Source: Spirodela intermedia (taxonomy: Eukaryota; Streptophyta; Magnoliopsida; Alismatales; Araceae). Taken from it: 64,000 nt of DNA. This document shows positions 55,570 to 64,000 of the stretch, piece after piece. Both the position numbers and the translations under genes were made by a program. The stretch lies in contig LR746267.1 of NCBI GenBank assembly GCA_902729315.2, positions 1,479,501 through 1,543,500 of the forward strand, written 5' to 3'. Within the stretch, counting starts at the first letter, position 1. Every line of letters begins with the position of its first letter. The notes under the pieces are model-generated. The model had not been told where the DNA came from. It searched no databases and saw only the letters and a list, made by a program, of their open reading frames with translations.

Positions 55570-57070
55570 CTCTGAGATGTGTACTGAAGGGCTACTTCCC
55601 TCATATACTTGTATAGTCGAGTAGGACCAGGCTGTCAGCCCATATTAAGAGCATATGTTTGTAGCATGTAGAATAGACAGCAGTCCAGCGCCATTCAATC
55701 CGGGTTGGGCATCCGCACCAATAGTGGCTGCCTATTTATTCCCTGTACGTTGTTTGACACGAAAAAAGCAGATAAGCTTCATTGTGTGAAGGTCAATTTA
55801 ATATAAGAGCAAATGAAGCAAGTTCTATTGACTTCCGAGTATTCTAATTATTGCCTAGAATCAATTCAACGGTAAGGCTCGGATGAGCAGCCAACAGAAA
55901 CAGCCATATTGCATGTCTGATGGGACAATCCTTTGGAGCACGTGTGTTCAGTAAATTAACCTTGCAACTACATAGTCCAAACTACAATTGATGAAGAAGA
56001 TCAAGCACTTCTCTTCTCATACTTACACTTTAAAGATGGAAAAGATGAAACCTTCTTACCTATTAAACAAAGTAAAAAAAAATAAAATATAACAGGAAAG
56101 TTTAGGATCAACTGGGATAAAAATAATAAGAGGAATTTGTTCTGATCCAACGCTGGAAAAAAGGAGAATATAGCCTTCTAAAGCCTGCAAGAGGGTTATT
56201 AGAAGGCAAATTGACCACAACGTCAAGAAAAAGTCCAAACAAACGGACCATGAGACGTGTGTCCTTGAATTAAACAATATGAAGGGTCTTCTTGCGTCCC
56301 ATTGATGAGCCATGCAGCATTCCTTTCCGGTCATTAACGAATCTCATCAAGCAACTGTGTCCACTAACTTCGTAAGGAGCAAAAGATATGAACACTTGGC
56401 GTATAGACGCATGGTATCTACGTTTCTCGTGTCTCGAGAGTAGTGTAAAAAGGTCCCCTCCTTCCCCACACCTCCGTAGTATGACCTACGTGTGACAGAC
56501 ACAGGGGGAGACCTGGGTAACATTTTGCCACTCGCGTTCAACATTATCCTATCGTCTCGCGGAAGTCGACGCTCGGGAAGTAGCCAGGAGGGTGAATGGC
56601 AGCAAGCCACCTAACGTTTAGATATGATAGCGTTAACGAGATCAAATAAGGAAATCTTCAGTTACTTTGAATATGACTTGGTATTTAACAACTAAGAAAG
56701 CTTAAGATGAAATAAACAGCTCTCGATGGAAAAACACATTTCGATGCTGATTTATTCATGAAGTAACTTCCACGACCATTAACTTTTATTCTGCGATGCC
56801 CAGCTGGCTCTCTGAAATAATATAAAGTTAATTGGCAAAATAATACAAAGTTCGTCCTGTGGAACGGTATCACACGACTCTGAGCGTTTGGCCCAGCTGA
56901 ACCGACCGCGGTGGTCGAAATGAGCAATAGGAGGGCAGCAGCGACCGCTGTTGACGGGATCCCGTTTCTGCTCCCATGTCGTCTGCTGGACAAGGTAGAG
57001 AGTTTGAGGCTTCGCAAGAGGCGATCGTCAACTTCGAGGTGGGGTTTTTTCAGAGCGGTGCGGAGTTTTC
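55570..57070 (-). repeat. Inverted decayed antimicrobial-peptide block, unit 2
   Basis: Unit-2 copy of 37,400-38,900, including the signal-peptide relic at 56,890-56,977 (minus). No change was seen relative to unit 1. Confidence 0.6.
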
Positions 57071-57294
57071 TGAGTTCCTCTTTGCGTGAATTCAAGTAGG
57101 ATGGCGCAAAACTTCGGCGAGTTATAGACTTAACTTTGGGCGCCTGTCCTGGATGCGAACTTCAGCCTCTGTGCCACAAAGTGAGTCGTCCTTTTTTCTG
57201 GATTTACAGGACTCCACGACACGGTCTTTCTTTGTCGAACACGTCTTCCCTCGGGAATGCTCAGAAGATATCATCTTGCACATGTCTTTAATGA

Positions 57295-57768
57295 ATCTGG
57301 ACTTGAGTTATTGTGGCCATTAAATCAGTAAAATTTCTTGGAGATTTTCTGCAAAGTGGGCTATAGATGATGTAGGAGCTTCAAATGTTAAATCTTTGTA
57401 AGGTTACATAAATTCCTGTCCATGTTTATAAGAAGATATTTGATGAATTAGATTATTACTTCAATTTTAGCAGCAATACTCATCAAATATAACATCATGG
57501 TGAATCAATAATTTATTTCTTGAAGGATTATATAAATGATAACTCTTAATCTCATCACTATAGCTAAGAAAAATACATTTGTTACTCTTCTTTTCCATTT
57601 AGCTATAATCATCAGTATCAATTAATGAATATGAAATACAACCAAAGATTTTTAAATGACCAATATTGGGCTTCTAATGATACTAGGTCTCATAAGGGGT
57701 CATATTCATGACTGTCTTACTAGGAGAAATATTCAAAAGATAAATAGTTGTTGCAACTACTTCACCCA
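57295..57768 (-). pseudogene. Ty1/Copia integrase relic, unit 2
   Basis: Copy of 39,125-39,598. It ends at the GA array in the same way. Confidence 0.82.
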
Positions 57769-57859
<91 letters not shown>

Positions 57860-57866
57860 AAGAGAA

Positions 57867-57911
<45 letters not shown>

Positions 57912-57932
57912 AAGAGAGAGAGAGAAAGAGAA

Positions 57933-57993
<61 letters not shown>

Positions 57994-58044
57994 AAGAGAA
58001 AGAGAGAGAGAGAGAGAAAGAGAGAATAACATAGCGGAGGGGGG

Positions 58045-58092
<48 letters not shown>

Positions 58093-58208
58093 AGAAAGGG
58101 AGAGAGAATAACAGAGCGGAGGGGGGAGAGAGCGAGAGAGAATAACAGAACGGAGGGGGGGAGAGAGAACGAGAGAGAATAATAGCGCAGATGGGGGGAG
58201 AGAGTGAG
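57769..58208. repeat. GA microsatellite with higher-order repeat, unit 2
   Basis: As in unit 1 but 2 bp shorter, which shifts the offset between units from 18,170 to 18,168. Confidence 0.9.
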
Positions 58209-58460
58209 ACAGACCGCTAGTATTTGCGCTGCGGTCATAGTAAAAACGAGATAACTAAATACGGTTTGGTCCATAGGTTACGTAGATACGTAGATCTTAA
58301 ACCGTGTCGGACAGAAATGGCGATCCAAAGCCCGGAAATGATCGCATACATTCGTATAATTTTATCTACACGATAATCTTATTAGAACAACCTATGGAGC
58401 AGCACCAGCCTCTTATTTTCCTTCATCATCCATCCAGAACAGAGGAAGATCCAGCGCGCG

Positions 58461-58783
58461 TTAGCAGAGCATCCTCACGCTGCCGTTGCGGACGCAGCTG
58501 CTGGTGTCCATGTCGTGACGGTCGGGAAGCTCGCGGCTAGCACAGTTGGAGAAAGCGTAGAGCTCGGCCGCTGCCCCTCCGTGTACACAAAGTGAAAGCC
58601 GCCGGTGTAAACGCCGAGGTTGAAGCACCCGCAGCCGTTGATGTCCTTGCTCTTTCCGCTGCATCCAGGCCCCTCGAATACCGTGAAGGTACTCGCCAAT
58701 GCCGGCATGACGGATGTGGCCAGTATGAAGACGACGATGATGGCCGCTCCAAAGGTCTACTGAGGGTGGGTGCTCCCGGCCAT
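58461..58783 (-). pseudogene. MiAMP1-type pseudogene, unit 2
   Basis: Copy of 40,293-40,615 with the same premature TAG at codon 9 and the same one-base deletion. The flanking promoter fossil is likewise identical. Confidence 0.88.
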
Positions 58784-60220
58784 ATCCTTTATTTGCCGTC
58801 AATGGGAAGCCCTTTCTCCGGGAATAGGTCGACGGCTACGGGGATGTGAGGAGGGATCTGATCGCGATGCAATGAGACGTGTTTTTGCATCTATTTATAG
58901 GACTTTCGTGGAGGTGCAGAGGATGAAGATAAGTTGCGTATTTTACGAATCATCTTTCAGACGGCGATAGGCGAAAGTCCACCGTTCGTCGTTCGGGGGA
59001 GTTTTTCCATTCTCATCTGTCGGCTTCTTAACGTTACTAGTCTTTTGCGTCGCCAGCTGCCGCTGTGGGTTTTTCGCAGACAGTTTTGTCGAACTTCTAA
59101 TCCACCGAATACCCGATGACTTGTGCTCACGGATAACCTTTCATGACCACTCCGACAGAACACCCATTTGTAGGAGAATTTTGTCCCGGGAGTAGGAGAT
59201 TCCGATTCGTTCGTTCTTAAAGCAATGCACCTTCTGGTTTCCACCATGTTTCAGCGCTACTTTACCCAGTACTCATCTGGTCAATATTGAACTCTCTTAA
59301 AATTTCGTTTCTAGTAGTATTTCTTTGGGCCACGCGTGCGTCTTGTAACGTTCATTCGACAGATGCTCCTTCAGACAAGTTGCCCTCATAGAATGTCGGC
59401 CATTCGCAGGTTTTCTATGAAGAGCTGCGCTGCTACGCTTTCAGATCATCCTAGGACTCATCGCTTCTGCCTCGTCGTTAATACGTAAAAATCTAGCATA
59501 TAATCAGAAACGTAAAGTGCCGTTAAAAATGTTTGCCACTTTGAAAGGAATGAACCATTCAGAAGCATGTACGATCCCAATACTCAACAATTCAACTTCG
59601 AACCAGACGTGAATGAATTGCATTGCGTTCAGCACGGATTGGTGAGTTTATGAAAGACTAGAAGTTCAACAGGACCGGCTGAGAAGATTGTGGGCCATCA
59701 CTAGACGTGAACGACTAGTGGTGTGAAAAGGCTACTGCGAACGGGCAAAGTTTTGATTGCAGGAAGGCCATATAGGTACGGTCAGTCGATTCTGGCTAAC
59801 CGAGGTGTGCGAGACGAAACGTGACACACCGACCCTTTGTTCATGCATAAACCAGCTGAGAGTATGCGTTCTTTAGAGCACAACTAAATTTTCCCGGACC
59901 GTTTCGCTAATCGTCGAGAATGAAATGCCACTCAACTCTAAGTTGTACGTTATGCCCACGGAAATCGGGGATTGTCCCGAATATTGACGTATAGACAAAG
60001 AAACTGAATGAGAACCGGGCCAAGAGAGGTTACCCACAAGCAATTCGCTTCCGATCTCGCGCGCATGAGTGAAACTTTGAGTCAACCCCTCCAGCATATT
60101 GGACGCAAATTCCCAGTGCCCAATATGAAGCACACAAAAGCAAGCTGGTCGGGGAACCGTAAAAAAAAGCTCATAGAGAACCTTCGGCGAATCTAAAACT
60201 AAATATAACGGAGGATAACA

Positions 60221-60322
60221 ACTTACACCGGCACCCCCTACGACGGCTCGTTAGTCGGCCTCAACAAGGAGTCCCTCAGTTACGGCCAGCACGATTTCAA
60301 GGACATCCATAGGATCTTCTGA
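60221..60322 (+). pseudogene. Cysteine-less MiAMP1-type C-terminal relic, unit 2
   Basis: Copy of 42,053-42,154, with the same Tyr, Tyr and Phe at the three cysteine positions. Confidence 0.72.
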
Positions 60323-63300
60323 TCCTGCTTTCTGTCGCTAAAGTGTTTCGAGTAGTCAAACGTACAGGGAATAAATAATCAGCTAGTGTAGATGTGGGCG
60401 CACCAAGCCGTATTGGATGGCATAGGTCGGCTGCTTCCTGTAATCACAATGCGCTGATCGGCTAGTGTGCCACTCGTCCATATAAATAGATGAGGGACGT
60501 AGCTGTTCGGTGGTTTCATGTGTGAGGGGAGTGTAGGATGCACCCACCCGACTACGTGACCGCCACGGACAGGACGCAGGCAGCACGAGATGAGGGACGA
60601 TTGGTGAACGTAAGTCTCTGGTAAGCTTCGTAGATATCGCAGAAAGGAACAAATTTTTCCTGAGAGGATTGTGCTACATTATTTCAAAATGTCGTATAAC
60701 GGAAGCGTACTCGTAGTCACTGAGAAAGAAGAATAAAATTCAGTGTACGAACAATTCAACGATGTTTCAAATCATAATAGAGCATAAAAATATACATGAG
60801 AAGCCCTTAAACCGAAGAAGGAAAAAATATCAAAGACCAATCTGGAATAAAATTACAACTATCAACAGGATGGAGATAAAACTTGTGCTGCCTTGACTTA
60901 AGCCTAGTGATACCAGGATTACATCACCATGCTCATAGTAATAAGACTCTCGCTCGATCCAACAAGACAGATGCTGTTAATCTGATTTTCTCGTAGAGAG
61001 AATTACGCTCCGGTTAGACACTTGTCTTCTTCCCACATTCGTTTTCTCTCGCTCCACTATTACAGCTTGCGCTTAGTGGCACAGTAAAAACCCAAGGACG
61101 CAGCCTCCTTCCCTTTGCCGCTCAAACCCCAGTGGCTTTCCACCCTCCTGGTGCTTGAGCAGGCGGACATGCTCTCTCGTTTTACTGGCTCGTCGTCTTC
61201 TTTCCCGCCGCGCCGCTCTCTGAGGGAAAGCAGACTGATACAGAGCCAAAAATGGACAGGATGCCGTAAACGGACTCCTGCCCGTTAAGCGAGCGACCAC
61301 GAGCTAAAACGTGGCTCTTTCGGCTGAAAAAAATGGGCCAGGTGCGCATTAAGTGGGTCACATGCCCAACAACTAACTAACCCAACATTCCGTGGAATGT
61401 GCCATGAACGAGACTGTTCGGAAATTACTTTCGTACGTCTGACGTTCTTACTTAGAGTGAAGTAAATGATAAGACGAGTTGCGTCGTACGCTTCTAGATA
61501 CTCGTCTTTGAGAATGTTGCGACTAGTTGACGATAAGCTTTTCGACTTGATCAAAATCATGAAATCAAACGCTCGTTCGACGGACGGGCTGTGTCGCCCA
61601 GGTTAAGACAGGAGAACCCCCGACGCGCTCAATGTAACAAATTCCAATTGTAGGCAAGGTGACAGCTTAGAGCAGTCCCCGCCGGGGGCATTTGAAAAAT
61701 AGTTGCTCCATGCAAAACTGTGAGCCGTGATTAAAGTAGCTCAACCACAGATGCGATCCCTAAAAGTATATGTGCTGCTGTCATCAGCCCTGTCCTCCGT
61801 GGGAGAGATTCGGAGCGCTTGCATAATGTTTCGGCCGTTGCGCTCAGAATGCCCAATGTGGACAAGTTGGGTTCGCCGACATGCTCTGTTAAGAAGGCGC
61901 TGCCTAATCCGTCGAACGGGCAAACTCTTCCACGGAAATATTTTGAAGGAGCGTGAGATTTACTTCGTTGTCAACTTTAAATGAAAACCGGAAGGAATAA
62001 GGTGTCAACGGAGGAAAACGGAAAACGAGGCCCCGGTGGATTATGCGCCACCCACCCCTTTTCCATCCTTATTGCCTCCGAGGACATCTGCGACGAGGTC
62101 AAGGTCAACAAAACCCCGGCGAGAAGCTCGAGGAAGCCACAACTATGACGCTACTGCGGCAAACACCGAGCCTTCTCAATAAGCCGCGTCGGATCGCCAT
62201 TGGAAAGAAAAGACGTAAACGAAAACTGAAAGCGGCGAAGACCACGTTTTCATTTCTTGTTTGACGACGAAACGGCAGACGATGTTGAATGTATCCCAGG
62301 ACTTGGCAATCACCAAGATCGAGGTTTCATTTATAAATTTCAAAACATCTCAACTTAAATCATATGGGTACCATAGTCAATATGATGTAAGCTTTCAAAA
62401 CCTATCAAAACCTTTTAAAACCTTTTACCATTCATGTGTAAAGGTACCTTTTAGCAGATCCTTCTCCTTTACGACTACACCAAGTGACCCAATTTTACCT
62501 AGAATAGGTTTATTGTGTCTGACTAAAGCTAGGGGAAACCAAGGGTTCTCCAGGAGCGCCACACATTGCTGCCGAACTAAAAAAGAATGGCAAAAGTTGT
62601 TGGACTCTTTCTATACTTGTAACTGTTTAATGTGAGGGAAGTAATTTTTCTCTTCTGTACTTATTTACTCGACTGCAACTATTTTATGTTGCAAAACTTT
62701 ACCCCATTCCACCATCCTGTACATGCAACTTGGTGATGTCGATCTCACATGCAGATCTCAGAATGAATCTTTTGAAGTACTTCTGTGTAGACGGCATAGA
62801 ACATCCCCCTTTATGGATATTTAATATTTTGTGAAGATTATGATGAGAGAGCATCACCAGGTGAAACGCATACTACTATTTCAAAGATTGAGGAAACCCT
62901 TCTCTGTGATAGAGACACTGGACTTGTTCTAACCTAGCACCAAACAAAGTGTAATGAAAAATATCCATGGTCAAAATCATGGAAACGGCTCATCGAGGTA
63001 AGTATCCATGAATCTGGGAATTCCCAGAGTGGTGGAATGAAAAATAACATAGCGACAGAAGGTAGGGCTCCGAAATTTTCTTCATTGAAATAGGAAAGCT
63101 TATAAGAATGTGAGAACCATGGGGAGGGTTCAGGATTTTAGCCTAGCACTTTTCATTGAGAACAGTTTTGTGGAGAAGTTAAGGCAGGGAACTCAGGATC
63201 TTCGAAACCAAACAGCCAAGCGAATGATGGGGAAATTATTCTTGAGCACTTGCTGGCTTATTGAAAATTTAAACCACAAGCTGGTGCATCACTCTGAGGC

Positions 63301-64000
63301 CAGCAAGTGTTTACCATCTTCTTCCTTGCTGAACTTTTCGTTCTGGTCTGGGTACATCAAGGAGTTCACTTCATCTTATCCCTCCAGTTAACCTTTGATG
63401 ATCCACCCATTGTCAAACGGGCTACCATTAACCTAAATAAAGATAAAGTGCAGTTATTTTCATTATTCACCGCCCTGATCACCCCCTCGAACAAAAGAAC
63501 TGCTGCTAAGAGCAATCAAATAGGCAAGTCACCATCCTGTTCGTCCTGCCTTCAAGAGGACTTTGATATACAATCAACAGGCACCATTAGAAAGAGAGGA
63601 GAACAATGCATCTTTGTACCAATCCAAGGAGAACTAAGGAAAAAATAAAATACGGCAGAGCTATCATGACAAAAGGTACTTTTCCTATTTTCTAGACAGG
63701 GTTTTTCATCGTACAAAAAGATAGATGCCTCGTCGTACTAACCCACCATATTTGATGTTGAGGTCTAAACTCTCACTTGCAGAGCTTATTCTAGTCTCCA
63801 ATATTTAATTTCAAATAATAAGTTGTGAGGAATCCAGAATCTGTAAATTCAGGAATCTGTATGTGACGAGTTATGGTAGAAGGGTGGAGAATGGATGTGA
63901 GAATGGTTTTCAGGATATGGCACTCGACTGGTGCTAGGCTTGCTGGTTCTTAAATCCTTAATGGGTATCTGAATAAGAGCCGTCTTCTTTAATAACGGGG

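Larger units (their letters stand above)
49869..64000. repeat. Tandem duplication unit 2 (incomplete at window end)
   Basis: Near-identical to 31,699-45,832. It includes counterparts of the 34.97-kb flank fossil (53,135-53,540), the AT-rich stretch (53,541-55,569), the orphan promoter fossil (62,223-62,307), the dispersed repeat (62,308-62,465) and the unassigned frames (to 63,648). The intervening DNA is otherwise as described for unit 1, with no additional gene seen. Confidence 0.93.

Noticed and set aside
1-64000. CRISPR arrays, rRNA genes, bacterial operons or viral genes other than the LTR elements
   Set aside because: None seen. The direct repeats present are LTRs, the GA array, gene flanks and the 18-kb duplication.

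Overview
The window looks like plant nuclear DNA. It holds Ty3/Gypsy and Ty1/Copia retrotransposon relics, solo LTRs with 5-bp target-site duplications, a long (GA)n microsatellite, TATA-box promoters with AATAAA signals, and a family of small secreted six-cysteine proteins of the MiAMP1 (beta-barrelin) antimicrobial type. I cannot name the species. A monocot with an expanded MiAMP1 family, such as an aroid or duckweed, is a guess from general knowledge and not from a marker in the sequence.

Layout. Positions 1-12,560 hold no convincing host gene. A dispersed repeat lies at the left edge. It is followed by two solo LTRs, one nested in the other's last bases, and by two decayed minus-strand Copia relics (gag about 4.55-5.19 kb; pre-integrase to RNase H about 8.6-6.44 kb). 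At 12,692-13,015 is a single intact, strongly basic MiAMP1-like gene. From 13.5 to 31.66 kb is a layered stack of Gypsy elements. An old element (C) was split by a second element (D/E, target duplication CATTC). The 5' LTR of D/E was in turn split by an inverted solo LTR (F, target duplication GCACA). Element C ends abruptly about 26 bp before a C12 run, beyond which the antimicrobial-peptide cluster begins.

The right half (31.7-64 kb) is a tandem duplication with an 18,170-bp offset. Unit 1 runs from about 31,697 to 49,868 and unit 2 from 49,869 past the window end. Each unit carries a divergent, head-to-head pair of intact acidic MiAMP1-type genes (31,730-32,059 minus and 33,282-33,611 plus, with twins at 49,900-50,229 and 51,452-51,781). 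Each also carries an older, broken version of the same pair: a pseudogene at 40,293-40,615 and a relic at 42,053-42,154 that has lost all three C-terminal cysteines. Inverted flanking blocks and a Copia integrase fragment fused to a GA array complete the shared part. Further antimicrobial-peptide pseudogenes lie at 46.8 kb and 48.7 kb. In all I count 5 intact and 8 broken or partial copies in the window, which fits birth-and-death evolution of a defence-peptide cluster.

The intact genes share one plan: a TATA box about 105-116 bp before the ATG, a TGACG motif a little upstream of it, an alanine/leucine-rich signal peptide of about 30 residues, and a mature domain of about 76-79 residues with six cysteines. 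The proteins are inferred to be secreted to the apoplast as antimicrobial peptides. All similarity statements are by-eye comparisons within the window and with remembered family features; no database search was run.
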